DNA of 64,000 nucleotides from positions 8,964,501-9,028,500 of the forward strand of contig OU862908.1 in assembly GCA_917880885.1 (NCBI GenBank), in the 5' to 3' direction. The position numbers and the translations under genes were made by a program. Of the stretch, positions 11,040 to 21,872 are shown piece after piece (position 1 is the first letter of the stretch; each line of letters opens with the position of its first letter). The notes below the pieces were generated by a model. The model had not been told where the DNA came from. It did not search any database and worked only from the letters and a program-made list of their open reading frames with translations. This stretch comes from Limnephilus marmoratus (Eukaryota; Arthropoda; Insecta; Trichoptera; Limnephilidae).

Positions 11040-11790
11040 TTTCTTTATATTAACATATTTTTTTTTTTTTTTTAATAACCAATACATATAATATATAATT
11101 AACCAATGTATATAATATATAATATTAGTGGTAACAATACCTCCCTAATTGAGAAATTCTCGTGTTTAGAGAGGGAGCACTATCAGATTGACAGTACTAT
11201 ACATCAAGGGCGGCTGGTTGAACAGTGTGTTTGTGTGCAGCACTGGTAAATTATATCGTCTAAAATTAGTTTATAATATCTTACCGAAAAATATAAAATC
11301 TATGAATTTCATTAAAAATATCACCTACCAATATAATGCATAATATAATATGAATCAGGGAGAGCAAATTCTCAAAGTTCCGCGCGAATTTACCCTGTCC
11401 GGTGTGCAGGCCCATTGCAAGCGGAACGAATTATGTTTTTGTATCGAATATCCCAAACATCGCCAGCGCGCAACACCGGCCATATGTATGAAAAATTAAG
11501 ATATTTTGGTGTGCCACCCAGCGGCCTTTATCATACAAACTTAAATTCTGATTTAAGGCCAAAATACTTAACCAAACTGAATAATTCTTTTTTTAATCAA
11601 AAGGTACAGCAAATACCTAAATTTTACATATATTTTCTTTTTTATTGATTGGTGTTTAAATTATAAAACGCAGATCATTAAGGAATACAATTTTTTCATA
11701 GGTAACTTTGACAATTTTGCCCTCCTGTTGTTGTTTATAAATACTGTTTGTATCCTGTTTAAAATGAAATATAAAACTAACTAACCAACC
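11040..11790. other. interior of the Penelope-flanked insertion, no gene
   Basis: AT-rich sequence with two near-identical TATATAATATATAATTA-like words around 11080-11130. The 77-codon frame at 11415 shows no domain. Nothing else is identifiable. Confidence 0.3.
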
Positions 11791-12030
11791 ATCACGCCGT
11801 TTCCCCACAGGGGTAGGCAGAGAGGACGGACCGCCAAATAACTCGGTCTTGGCACACACTCTTTGCCTCACTCACATTCATACATCGTCTCATATATTCT
11901 CTTCTATTATTCCGACTTTCGACATGGCCCGACTCAAGTATCTGATTCACTTGCTCGTGCCATGTCCTTCCTCGTGCGTCCCCGACTTCTTCTACCATTC
12001 ACATTTGCGTCGTATATTCTTCTTACACTA
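11790..12030. repeat. possible interspersed repeat with GGGGTAGGCAGAG motif
   Basis: Contains CGTTTCCCCACAGGGGTAGG and a following pyrimidine-rich segment, reminiscent of a repeat common in moth genomes. There is no second copy in this window and no domain. Class unknown. Confidence 0.3.
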
Positions 12031-12559
12031 CATTGTAAACATTGTAAAAAAAAAAGTTTTTTGGGTTGAAATTTAAGATTTACTCACGAAAAAATAGTAT
12101 TGTGTTTTTATTTTCTTAGTACCGAAAAATAATATTTTTATTTAAATAGCAATATGTACAAGTTTTCGCACTTCGAAAACAGCTTAAAATAGATCTTCTC
12201 TCCAAATAAGATTAGTGGGATCATTTTTTCCTAATGTTGCTTAGTAATCGTTATCTCATAGTTACGGATTATCAGTGAACCACCACGTTTTCAGGGCAGC
12301 GGCCGCCACTGCTATACATACTTAACAGTTGTTACAATTTGGATGTATGTAGAACTACTTTTTTTTATAACAGATGAATAATAAGTTGACATTTTTTTTT
12401 GTAAATAATGGAAAATTTTTATACATAATGAAAATATAAGTAGGCATTTTTTTTTGTACATAATAAAACATAATGTAAAATTTTCAAACATAGAGAAATA
12501 TAAGTTGGCATTTTTTTTGTTCATAGCGGAAATATAATTGGCACATCGTAACACATAGG

Positions 12560-12925
12560 TACCTAAATCTAGTTAATAGTAAAATGTTTTTTAAGTTTTT
12601 GTTTAAAAATTTCATAATTCCTTTCAGATTGAATTTCTTTAGGAAGTTCGTTAAAGCATTTTATGGCTGAGTATGTGTAATGATGTTGGGCTGTTGTTGT
12701 ATTAAGTTTAGGGATTATTATTTATCCTAAGGTTCTCGGCCTGGTGCTAAATGACTTTGTTGTTATCTTTGTGGATTTGAAGTAATGCATTTTTTTGATA
12801 AATTTTATTTAGTGGTAATACTTTGAATTCATCGAATAATTTTTGGGTTGAATAGTCTAATTGTTTTTTTAGAATAATTTTGATGAGTCTTCAATGTACT
12901 ATTTCAAGTGGGGTTAAGTTGGTTT
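12560..12925 (-). pseudogene. LINE C-terminal ORF2 fragment
   Basis: Reverse translation (with stops and frameshifts) gives RLIKIILKKQLDYSTQKLF, then KVLPLNKIYQKNALLQIHK, then an A-I-K-C-F-N-E-L-P-like end. This is the same C-terminal layout as the LINE at 9017-10640. No RT core. It stops a few bases before the hammerhead block at 12930. Confidence 0.65.
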
Positions 12926-12985
12926 TAAACCTGATCCTGATGAAGATAACATTGTTATCGAAACATGTAGATATTGTTTATAATA
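12920..12985 (+). ncRNA. hammerhead-ribozyme-like motif, copy 2 (best preserved)
   Basis: CTGATGA (12937-12943) and GAAA (12960-12963) enclose a perfect 6-bp stem II, GATAAC/GTTATC, with a 3-nt loop. After GAAA comes CATGTA. With the last A of GAAA this gives a self-complementary ACATGT stem III, followed by the predicted cleavage position after A (UA). Stem I can form from ATC before the core with GAT after it, plus AAAC with GTTT beyond an internal loop. This matches the minimal type I hammerheads with very short stem III described in Penelope-like elements. One extra A between the core and stem II is non-canonical. Confidence 0.6.
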
Positions 12986-13264
12986 TAGTGGTTTATACAA
13001 AGTGATCTGTTATTCATTATATAATTAATGATGCCACAAAGTAATTTTGCGAAGTTTGAAGAAGTACTTAATAATTGTTTTACCGGAGTCAGAATATTAT
13101 CCGTGAAATTACAACTAAACCGAACTAACCGTTGAAAACAAATTGTCCTCACATTGAAATCATTCATTATCAATTTATATCATCGACATTCCTCATCGCT
13201 CGATAAATCATCGAAGTACGAGTACATACTGATAAAAGTAGGCAATTTATGGATTTACGTAATA

Positions 13265-14206
13265 GCGATGTTACACGGTTCAATCAAATTGCTTCAATTT
13301 GGTTGAGCGGCGCAGAATTAAACGGGTGTGCTGTTTACACGTATCCCGAAGAAGTGAACTATTCGATTCACATTGCTGAGGATGCCATAGAATCAGGTCG
13401 TCCCTTGGGAATTACGATAATTAGTGATCATTTAAATAACGAATTGATTAAATGAAACCCTCCGCTTTAAAATTTCACAGGTCAGGGTACTTCTTAAAAT
13501 GTTCCAAAAACAGAGATGTATGCTCCTCTTTCCATTTATAAACCATTTTGACTTCGTTGACAACGCAGATTTTCGTGTGGTTACGCCGTGCACGAATAAA
13601 GATTGATTGAATCATTCAATGCTTGTGTTTACACGTTCAATTCTCATTCAACCGCATTGAACGTTGAAAATTGAATTCAATCGCATTTCAACAATAATAA
13701 TATAATATATCTTTATTCAATGAAATTGGTAACATTACAACTAAAAAAGTACAATAAAATTAACAAGTAGAAAGTAATGTGAGATCGGTTATACAGAAGT
13801 AGCATAATTATATTATATTTTTGTAGTTGTGCATAGCCTGCCTCACTAGGTGAACATGTGTTGAGGCAGAATTTTTTGTAAATTGTTTCTCACAATTTTA
13901 TCTATGGTTTTTTATAAATGTATAATGTAGGTTTCTACACAGCAAAAACTTTATTTTAGATTACATTTTTGTTTGTATATACACAAAATACAATGACATT
14001 GAATCGTTCACCTTTATAATTACACGATTCAATTTGGTTGTTTTTTTATTTAATTTTTTAAATTTTTTATTATTTCCAACAAAAACATAGTTTACATAGA
14101 TATATAATTTAGACAATTTATCGGTAGTCCCGCGAAGCTGCACATGGCCGCTTGTCTGCAGGTTAAGCTTCAACCAAATTCAATGGCAGTATTGAACCGT
14201 GTAAAA
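13265..14206. mobile_element. inverted-repeat element of about 940 bp (class uncertain)
   Basis: The left end (13265-13311) and right end (14168-14206) are imperfect inverted repeats sharing TTACACGGTTCAAT and TTCAATTTGGTTGA. Further GTTTACACGTTCAATT-like words recur near 13630. I could not find an exact TSD. A LINE 3' fragment (13685-13960) lies inside. A 68-codon frame at 13249-13455 crosses the left end and has no recognisable domain. Confidence 0.5.
13685..13960 (-). mobile_element. LINE 3' end fragment
   Basis: On the reverse strand the segment ends in GAATAAAGATATATTATATT plus an AAT-rich tail, the typical polyadenylation end of an insect LINE. No coding part remains. It appears inserted within the inverted-repeat element at 13265-14206. 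Confidence 0.4.
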
Positions 14207-14297
14207 TCGCCGCAAATTTGACATTTGTTACTACTAGCGCCGCAGCATCTAAAAGAGGAACTAGTTTCAAGCCCAGCAAATATTAACGGCCGGATAG

Positions 14298-14896
14298 AGA
14301 ACTCCAGTCCAATCTTTTTTTTATAAATAATGACCTTCTATCTTGAATAACTGCATTTTTATTTTTATTTTTAGAGTTAGTTTTAATAGTTAAAATAGTT
14401 GTCAAAGATTTAATTTTTCAAGATCCCCCGAAAACCACCGTATGTATGGTGAATTGTGTGACGTCATCACTCCTGAAAAATTACTACGGGATCGGGCAAT
14501 CAGCTGATCAACTGCCGCCATTTTGAATTCCGTAGTTCAAAGTATTCTCCCTAGAAGTAGCATTACTATTTTTTTGTGCAGTAGTTTTTGAATATTTTCA
14601 ATAATAGAGATAAACTAATAAGAGAAACCTTTATTTTTTTAAACAGTATGTAAATAAACGAATAAATTAATACTATGGCTTGTGTCAAATCATACATTCC
14701 CATACAACGACTTTACGGTGACGTCACGACACGTCGAACAGTGACGTCAACACTAAAATTTCAAGAATGCCAATTTGACGGCGTGTTTTTACGACCCGAT
14801 TAAAAATGGAATTTTTAATATTTTTTTTATAAACTCTGCGTATATTATTATTAAATAAAACTTATATATTCAGAATCAGCGTTTATTGGTCTTTAT
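14298..14896. mobile_element. non-autonomous DNA element with CRE-like sites, copy 1
   Basis: Starts at GAACTCCAGTCCAAT and is nearly collinear, in reverse orientation, with 24880-25527. The right terminus is cut off near 14896, where an unrelated CAGGTATGG segment begins. Three TGACGTCA palindromes lie inside (near 14460, 14721 and 14743). No coding capacity. Confidence 0.7.
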
Positions 14897-14897
14897 C

Positions 14898-15340
14898 AGG
14901 TATGGCCAACCGGTCAATCGCCGCTGTTAGTCCAGTCGATCGCAGACACGGGTTCGGCCAAGGACTCGAACCCAATAGAACCCGCACCCGCACAAGAACT
15001 CCTACCCGTGGCCGGACAAGCACCCGCCGCGTGTATCATTTAGTGTGATTTTCAAATGCCAATCAATGAGGTTATTGGACGAAATAACAAATTTTATGGA
15101 ATAGAGGGGTGGTGATTATCAGAAACTGTGTGATTTAGACTGGCCATGTGATTTAGCATTTTTAACAGATTTTACCGGAAAACTGAGCATATTAAATCTG
15201 GAATTACAAGGCAAGAATAAACCATTAACAGAAATTATGAAAACTGCTGCAGCATTCCAAAGTCAAATAGCGTCTATGAACCAGTTTTATCTTCAGAATA
15301 TGACGATAAATTAAATAATAAGTTGCAGATTTATCGTGTA
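14898..15340 (+). pseudogene. hAT-like transposase fragment (GTF2IRD2/ZBED-type)
   Basis: From about 15127 a frame reads DLDWPCDLAFLTDFTGKLS, then LNLELQGKNKPL and a F-Q-S-Q-I block, ending in a stop at 15313-15315. W-x-x-D-L-A-F-L-x-D-(I/F)-T followed by L-N-x-x-L-Q-G-K is the conserved block in the C-terminal half of domesticated and active hAT transposases of the GTF2IRD2/ZBED5 type. It is a short remnant without catalytic residues. The 14898-15060 part is GC-rich and may be its 5' flank. Confidence 0.75.
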
Positions 15341-15535
15341 CCGAGTGAAGCTTTACACATATTATAGTGCATGCTATCTACTTCAAAATTCTGAGAAATT
15401 GGCTGTTCCGTGTGTAACTATTATTTGGGGGACGCAGAATCGATCAGGCTAAAACCTGCCTTGTGTTTTCAACTGGAGATGCGAAATCCTAATACATTGA
15501 TACCATTCTCGATTTTCGAGAGCGGTTGTAAATTT

Positions 15536-15668
15536 GTACCTCCTTCCTACAACATGTTCACTCCTTCCTCTCCTCAAAACCACCTTCCACACAGAATCTT
15601 CAATGATGACATGGGCCTTGGGTGAATTTTTTTCCTCAAGGCCTCCCGTGTGAAAAAATGTAAAAAAA
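15536..15668 (+). repeat. SINE-like family R, truncated copy
   Basis: Shares the block from CCTTCCACACAGAATC through GATGACATGGGCC to an A-rich end (AATGTAAAAAAAT) with the copies at 23128, 37385, 45195 and 46393. Only the 3' third is present. Confidence 0.6.
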
Positions 15669-15708
15669 TAGAATTTCCATAAGGATTTACTTTCCTATTA
15701 GGTACTTA

Positions 15709-15863
15709 GGGAACGTACCCATACTACGTGACCAACTTTTTGCAATTTTTAACCCCCCCCCCCGGTGACCAAAAACCTAAGCCCGCCTCCTCTCATTTGT
15801 ACCAAGCGTGACATTTTGAAGACCCCCCCCCCTAAACGTGTCACGTAGTATGGGTACGTTCCC
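15709..15863. mobile_element. PIF/Harbinger-like MITE, copy 1 (155 bp)
   Basis: Flanked by TTA on both sides (15706-15708 and 15864-15866). Perfect terminal inverted repeats begin GGGAACGTACCCATACTACG. Long C runs lie between the arms. Copies occur at 28825 (TAA flanks) and 34316 (TTA at the right). The trinucleotide TWA target fits PIF/Harbinger. No coding capacity. Confidence 0.8.
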
Positions 15864-15869
15864 TTAGCT

Positions 15870-16415
15870 AGAATATGAGCAAGGGATATACCGGCCCTAG
15901 AGACGGGGTGTTTCACAGAAGTCGAACTATTTATCAAAATTAAACTTCTGTTAAAGTATTATTAGGTTCTGTTACCATCCAAGTACTGTAAAACAAACAA
16001 GATAAAATAATAACAGAAATTTTACTTTGAAATTTGATGAATAATATTGTTCAAATTCTGTGAAACAACCCGACCTTAATATTGTACAACATCTTTTATA
16101 GAATAATGAAAAGCAACACCTACCCAAATAACATTTTGGAATAGTATTTATGTATCAACATTTTAAAACGGAGCCACACTATTACTTTAGTGAGAGTAGT
16201 AACGATTACCGCTGATAGCTCCGTTGTAACCTCTCCCTCTTTCTCATGAATGATGCATGTGTCAGAAAGGGAGGTTACAAAAGAACTCTCCGCAGCAGAA
16301 CTATAAAGCGTAAGTAACGACCTGCAACTTGATAAACCAGATTTGCATTTGAACCGAACGAGATTCATACCGGATTGGAAATGAAAGTCTAATGAACCCC
16401 TCAATAATTATTGTG
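15870..16415. other. no recognisable feature
   Basis: No supported gene or repeat. The 94-codon reverse frame at 16120-16404 lacks known motifs. Confidence 0.35.
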
Positions 16416-16418
16416 TTA

Positions 16419-16710
16419 TGCCTACAATACACGACATCTTTTTTCATCATCATTCTTTCGACATCATTCTTTCCGATTCTAATTAGTGACCAAAGTCAAC
16501 ATTTTTCGCTTTACTCGATCGTTATTTTTATTACTACAATTTCAGTTGGTATCACACCAAACAGCATGGTTCGTGTGTTGTTTGCAGTATGACAATTGAA
16601 ATCGTAGATATGAAAATAGAGATGAAAATAGCGATCGCGTAAAGCGAAAAATGTTGACTTTGGTCTCTAATTGGATTCGGGCTGAAAAAAGATGTGGTGT
16701 ATTGTAGGCA
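16419..16710. mobile_element. hairpin MITE, 292 bp
   Basis: Termini TGCCTACAATACAC followed by ACATCTTTTTTC are inverted. The arms extend inward (16490-16515 pairs with 16640-16665, sharing TCAACATTTTTCGCTTTAC), so nearly the whole element folds back. Flanking TTA (16416-16418 and 16711-16713) suggests a Harbinger-type target, though with a 3-bp TSD this is not certain. Confidence 0.65.
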
Positions 16711-16713
16711 TTA

Positions 16714-17370
16714 TTTAGTGTTTTTTTTAATTTATTTACATTTCTTTTTAGGATGAGTGTGCACCACTGAACAGAAAATCTCAAGAAATGTGATCATTTT
16801 TTATTATTTTTTAAAATGTGAATATCCCACAAGACTCCCCAACAGCTCTCAACCTTTCGAAGAAACTGAAACTACGCCATAACCAATCGGGGTAGGTAGG
16901 TGTGTTATATTTTTATTTCATTTAAAATGTGCACAGCAGACCTGCGGTTTGTAAAAAAATATCACAAAGAATAAATACCAACCGTTCAATAACAGTCTAC
17001 AACAGTATGAGATTAAAAAATCAGTATGTAAAACAACAAAATAACAAAACAAGAGACAAAACAATTTGGGTCAAGTGAAGTCAAATAAAAACGAAATTCG
17101 AAAAATTTTGTGAAGTTCTGGGGATTGTCAAATGTGTTCAGAATGTTGCCACTACTGACAGTGATCATTGTATGTAATGTATTTTTATAATGGACACATT
17201 CGCGCAAGATCTTGGGAGAAGATTAAGTTGGTTCGTTGGAAAGGAATATGGAAAGTTTCGAGGTTTCTAGTAGACGGTGATTGATATTACTTTGATTGCG
17301 ACCAATGCATGTAATTTTGAAAATAAATTTGATGTTATTTTTGTCACGAAGTTAGTTTAATGTTGTGATG
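16714..17370. other. no gene; possible decayed LINE 3' material
   Basis: The stretch starts with T-rich sequence and has no coding frame with motifs. It may be the 3' UTR of a reverse-strand LINE, but this is weak. Confidence 0.25.
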
Positions 17371-17375
17371 CTATG

Positions 17376-17827
17376 GGAGTTAGGAAGGGAAAGGAAATGA
17401 GGGAGAGGAAGATTGGGAAGTACCTGCGTAAGTAAGTTATTTAGATTTGGTCACCAAACATGACTGAAGCCATTTCAAGCAAGGCATGTTTGATAGCGAG
17501 AGGTTGTCTTTCACCAGGGCAATACTGACAGTATCTATTAGTATGCTCATATATAATACTGACAGTATATATTAGTATGCCATTTGATTGAAAACCGATG
17601 TTCCCAGATTTAAAAAGACCTTTCGACTCCTAGGAACCAGACAGACCAAGAGGAATTGGTTTTATTTGTTCATCAAAGAATTGCTATATTTGAAAATGTT
17701 TGATTAGTTTTACCAGAAGTAATCAGTTTCACGAATGTTTGATACCGAAAGGTTGTCTTTCACCAGGGCAATACTGACGGTATCTATTAGTAAGCTGATA
17801 TATAATACTGACAGTGTCTATTAGTAT
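17376..17827. repeat. family S repeats with internal short tandem duplications
   Basis: Contains a GGTTGTCTTTCACCAGGGCA block twice (17500 and 17750). Each is followed by a tandemly arrayed AATACTGACAGTATCTATTAGTATGC-type unit (written here only as a class; unit about 40 bp). The second copy is split by the RTE insertion at 17828 and resumes at 18893. Confidence 0.55.
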
Positions 17828-18853
17828 TTGACAGGGTTCCCCGAAGCCTAATATGGGCGGCGGTGACAGCCCACAATGTACCAGAAGGATATGTGCTCTC
17901 CATACAAGATATGTACACAAACGTTGAAACCCAAGTAAGATGCACATCAGGGACATCACCAAAATTTCCAATTAAAGTGGGGGTACACCAAGGATCTGTC
18001 CTCAGTCCACTGCTATTCATAATGGTCATGAATTATCTAACAAGTCAAGAAATGAACAGTATTCTCAAGATTATGCTATTATGTAGTACTGATAGCAGAT
18101 AATCATTGTGACTTACAGAATAGCCTGGAAAGGTGGAGAAAGATTCTGGAGGATAATGGCCTAAAAATTAGCAGGAAAAAGACTGAATATTTGTATTTGC
18201 CATTTGAAGGCACAAATGCTGTAACTCCTTCGATGCAACTGGATGGAATAACATTAGCCAACTGTGATTCATTTAAGTATCTGGGCTCACTAATCCACAG
18301 AGACGGAGGATGTGCAGCGGATGTCATCCATAGAATAGGTGTGGGATGGATTAAATTCAGATCCGTAACAGGAATATTGTGTGACTCCAAAATGCCTATA
18401 AAATTTAAAGGAAAGATATACCAAACTATCGTAAGACCCGCAATAATGCATGGCTCCGAATGCTGGACTATGTACAACTCCTACTCTAGGCAACTCGAAA
18501 CAGCAGAAATGCGAATGCTTAGATGGTCGGCAGGAGTATCACTAAAAGATAAGATCAAAAGTTCACGCATTCGTGGTAGCCTGGGTGTCACAGACATAAA
18601 TAGTAAGCTGGAGGAACGACAGTTGAGATGGTATGGACACATAAGACGGAGACCATCAGACCACACAGTGAGGCAGGCAATGTCTATGGAGCTTCATCGA
18701 CAGTCATCCAGAGGAAGACCGAAGAACTCCTGGGTAACTCAATGCTCCAAAATTTTTCAGAGAAACGGCCTGAATGAAGGCGATACCCAGAACAGAAGAA
18801 ATTACAACCTGAGAACGAGAAGAGCCGACCCCAGCAGCCTACCTAGGCAATGA
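17828..18853 (+). pseudogene. RTE reverse transcriptase, frameshifted
   Basis: The first frame (to 18102) carries GVHQGSVLSPLLFIMVM, the RT motif before the active site. The second (about 18089-18853) carries RWRKILEDNGLKISRKKTEY, the YLGSLIHRDGG block, then the ECWTM-containing block and RQLRWYGHIRRRP near the C-terminus. These are hallmarks of RTE/BovB-like ORFs. The frameshift falls where the (F/Y)ADD box should be (near 18080), so the enzyme is dead. The endonuclease domain is missing through 5' truncation. Confidence 0.88.
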
Positions 18854-18879
18854 GTTGGGACAGCGCAATGAAGAAGAAG
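17828..18879 (+). mobile_element. 5'-truncated RTE-clade non-LTR retrotransposon
   Basis: A 13-bp TSD, TGTCTATTAGTAT, is exact (17815-17827 and 18880-18892). The element begins inside the RT (FDRVPRSLIW) and ends with an (AAG)n tail, AATGAAGAAGAAG, as is typical for RTE elements, which lack a long poly(A) tail. It interrupts a family S repeat, whose two halves can be rejoined at the TSD. Confidence 0.92.
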
Positions 18880-18892
18880 TGTCTATTAGTAT

Positions 18893-19045
18893 GCGATTTG
18901 ATTGAAAACAGATGTTCCCCAGATTTAAAAAGACCTTTCGACTCCTAGGAACCAGACAGACCAACGGAATTGATAAGATAAATTTTTTAAATTAAATTTT
19001 GTATTTAAAAATATTTGATCATTTTCACCAGAAGTAAGGAAAAAT
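18893..19045. repeat. family S repeat, continuation beyond the RTE insertion
   Basis: Resumes with GCGATTTGATTGAAAAC and matches the first copy at 17580-17660 (TTCGACTCCTAGGAACCAGA). Confirms that the RTE inserted in a pre-existing repeat. Confidence 0.65.
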
Positions 19046-19401
19046 CCAGTTTACTTCGAGCAAACAGATAGGTACGCCTGTAACACATTTCTATAGGTTT
19101 GCCTCTTGGGTGGTGTGCACCCGATTTTTCTAACGAACTGAAAGTGGGTTGTGGAGGAACGTACATTGCTTTTGTAAATACTAATTTGGTATATCCAGTT
19201 AAGTAATACTAGCGGCACATGCCCGGCGTTGCACAGAGTTTAGAATGATGTCATTAAAATATTCAAAATAGATTCAGAAAACGCATAATATTCTGCCCTC
19301 GTGAATGATTCACGGAGGAGAAATTAATATAATATTAAAATTTATAAAACTTATAATTAAATCTCATTGCAATATTTATTCATTGACAAAAATATAATTA
19401 A
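19046..19401. other. no gene; a possible Helitron end near 19209
   Basis: ACTAGCGGCACATGCCCGGCG at 19208 resembles a reversed Helitron 3' end (CTAG boundary followed by CCGGCG). The corresponding 5' end is not found. The rest is AT-rich and featureless. Confidence 0.3.
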
Positions 19402-20282
19402 CTAGCTGACCCGGCGAACTTCGTACCGCCTCAGATCAATAACTGTTGAATTAAATTCAGTTTTTTTATTAAGTTAAAAATTATACTATGAAGTAATTAT
19501 CGATGCGCAACTGTCCGTGTTTTGTTTTTATCAGTAATCATAGATGGCGTTGTGTACGGATTTATATTTTTTGTGATTTTCTTACTGTTCCACTTAGATT
19601 ATCCATAAATATCCACAAATCACGACATACTTATCCATAAATTACGTCACACGAATTTCATGATTTTTTTACCCGCCCTCCGTCCCTGCCACATTTGTGA
19701 GACCCCCTCCCCCCAGTGTGAAGTCACAATTTTACATCTAAAAATAATCAAAACATTAGCTAAATTTTTTTACATGTCACGTCACAGAGCTGATGACCCC
19801 CCATACCCTTTGTTACACAATGTCACATTTCCCACCTCCCCCCCCAATAAGGTGTAACGTAATTTATGGATGGCCTCTTACTTACGGGAATTGCGTTTCA
19901 TTTTCTTTATACGTGTGAGGGAGATTTATTATAATCATTGTATTTTTCCTTTGGAGTTGTGCAGACGTACGTTCACCGTTTGTCCCATTTTCGACTGTTG
20001 ATATTTAGTGTGTACGAAAGAGGGGTATCACTACTCAATATTATACCTCTCGCAATATTGCTGCAGTTCTTTCAAAATATGAGAATTCGTTACATACAAA
20101 ATGTATGGGGAAAATAATTTTCTTTATAACTATTTATTTCGTTAACTTTTGTGATGTTTGAATAGTTATTATTCTATCCGGGGCGGAGACAAATCCAACA
20201 AATCAAAGATCATCAAAATCATCCCAGCCGTTCTCGAGTTATAAATAGTGTAACTAACCCGACTTTGTTTTATATATTAAGA
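19402..20282 (-). mobile_element. complete non-autonomous Helitron, 881 bp
   Basis: On the reverse strand it starts TCTTAATATATAAAAC after an A (20282) and ends GGGTCAGCTAG before a T (19402). That gives the canonical A|TC...CTAG|T insertion between A and T with no TSD. The 5' region carries CGAGAACGGCTG followed by a GATTTTGATGATC block, like lepidopteran Helitrons. No Rep/helicase frame. A GC-rich palindromic 3' hairpin before CTAG is only partly evident (CGAAGTTCGCCGGGTCAG). Confidence 0.8.
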
Positions 20283-20341
20283 TATATAATTAATATCAAC
20301 AACTCTCAACGAAATGAAACAGACACAGAATTTAAAAAAAA

Positions 20342-20660
20342 GTAACGGTAGTGGGACTAGAACCCAGATTCTCTAGTCTTACCGGAAACGGTACTCTACC
20401 AACTGACGGATTTATTTTTAACAATGTCGTAGTTCCATTTTTGTATTATGTATAATTTACATTATTTTCAATCATTTCGCTTTTTTGGCTGCCATCACAC
20501 CTCAAAACATAGGTTAAAGAATAACCCAAAACAGATAGCAGCCAAAAAATATGTGAAATTGAAGATAAAATCTAATAAATTCAAAAACGGTAAATATGAG
20601 ATTGATAAAAATGACGGGATGTAATTATCGTTCCCAGTTCGAGTCCCATTTGCGACCGTT
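20342..20660. repeat. inverted repeat with tRNA-like boxes at both ends
   Basis: The left end, read in reverse, has GGGTTCTAGTCCC with an A-box-like CAGTTGGTAGAG upstream (near 20395). The right end carries CAGTTCGAGTCCC (20636). The inner arms (20474-20496 and 20535-20560) pair through TTTTTTGGCTGC/GCAGCCAAAAAA. Two opposed tRNA-derived SINE heads, or a MITE that captured such a sequence, are both possible. Confidence 0.45.
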
Positions 20661-21047
20661 TCCTCTTATTTTCCGCGTGTGTCTGTCTGCCTCATAATTT
20701 CTTGAGAATTGTTGATATCGTCTCCGTCAATGAAGGAATAGAACATTTTCTAGAATTCCAAAAATACAAATGATGTAATAAGTCTCCTCGTAGTTAGAGA
20801 TGTTCCGAACATCGTACTCAGTTCGCTTGCGACTACGAAATCCTTGCGAAACGTCACTGAGAAACAGCACTTTGTCTTGCTTACACCAATTTGTTGTTTT
20901 TAGCGAAAAAGGGAGGATGACTGTACATTACGTCCTGTACGATCATCGAATTTGAATACCTACTCGAAAAGTTTTAAAGGTAACGTATTTGTCATTTTAA
21001 TTGGAATTTTCATTAATGGAGTCGAATAACATGTTTGAAGCACGCCG
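20661..21047. other. no recognisable feature
   Basis: No coding frame or repeat copy; it forms the left flank of the hAT element at 21056. Confidence 0.35.
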
Positions 21048-21055
21048 TATGCAAG

Positions 21056-21830
21056 TAGGGTTGCCATCTTCTAAAATAAAAAAGCCTGACTCTGCGCTCT
21101 GTAAGGCCGGACATTTTGCCCTAAAAGCCGGACGTACGTACATAATTTTAATACATAATAATAAAAAATCTGTTACAAGTTACAGTTGTTTATTAATCAC
21201 GCATTAACCAATTTAATAACAACAATCATTAATCAGTCTTATCCTTGTCATCAGTTGACATTTGTATAGAATATATGTCAGTAACAAAATAAAAAAAATA
21301 TTGAGTGACATACAAAACTTATAAAACAAACAAACAAAACATAACTCTTTTTCTGATTAAACAGTTAACTAATTTTTTTCGTTAAATACATATAAAATGA
21401 AACATATTTATCTTTGTGGACAAAAAAAAGGAAAACATCAATTAAAATGAAATCTTGACTTCTCCAAATTATTCAAAAATTAGAAAAATCTACCATTTTG
21501 TATATTTGGCATTTTCACCTACTTTATCCAAAACGTCATTTTCTCTGGAAATCATTTAATAAAATCCTTGACATGTCATTTTTAAATTATACAATGTGTA
21601 CACCATAGCAATTGTTTGCAATTTATTGCGTTCCTTGGTCCACTGGGCGTATTAAAGAGAAAACTCTTTGAAAGTAATATTCCGCTAATTTCAGAAGTTC
21701 GGAAGACAAAACCCGCGCGAACCAAAAAAGCCTAACAAAAGCCGGACAGGCCGGACATATAAATATTTAGCCGGACACGACCTAAAAAAGCCAAACATGT
21801 CCGGCTAAAGCCGGACAGATGGCAACCCTA
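21056..21830. mobile_element. non-autonomous hAT element, 775 bp
   Basis: The 8-bp TSD TATGCAAG is exact (21048-21055 and 21831-21838). The termini TAGGGTTGCCATC are perfectly inverted. Subterminal regions carry repeated AAGCCGGACA words: four or more in the right 130 bp and two in the left. No transposase frame inside. Confidence 0.92.
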
Positions 21831-21872
21831 TATGCAAGCAGCGCATCTGTCGAGTACTGCGTTAGTGTACGA

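Larger units (their letters stand above)
10970..13064. mobile_element. 2.1-kb insertion with inverted Penelope-like, hammerhead-bearing termini
   Basis: A 14-bp direct repeat, TACTTAATAATTGT, flanks the segment (10956-10969 and 13065-13078). The left terminus (about 10970-11036) is the reverse complement of the right terminal block (12964-13022): both carry GTGGTTTATACAAAGTGATC and an ATGTAGATATTG block. The right block starts with a hammerhead-like core. Inverted terminal copies, variable TSD length and a hammerhead motif together fit Penelope-like retroelements. The interior holds other debris and no recognised Penelope RT or GIY-YIG frame, so this is a non-autonomous or rearranged copy. 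Confidence 0.65.

Noticed and set aside
13249..13455. A 68-codon frame with normal-looking amino-acid composition
   Set aside because: It crosses the left end of an inverted-repeat element and has no recognised domain.
18103..18477. A 124-codon reverse frame
   Set aside because: It is antisense to the RTE reverse transcriptase, whose forward frame carries the family motifs.
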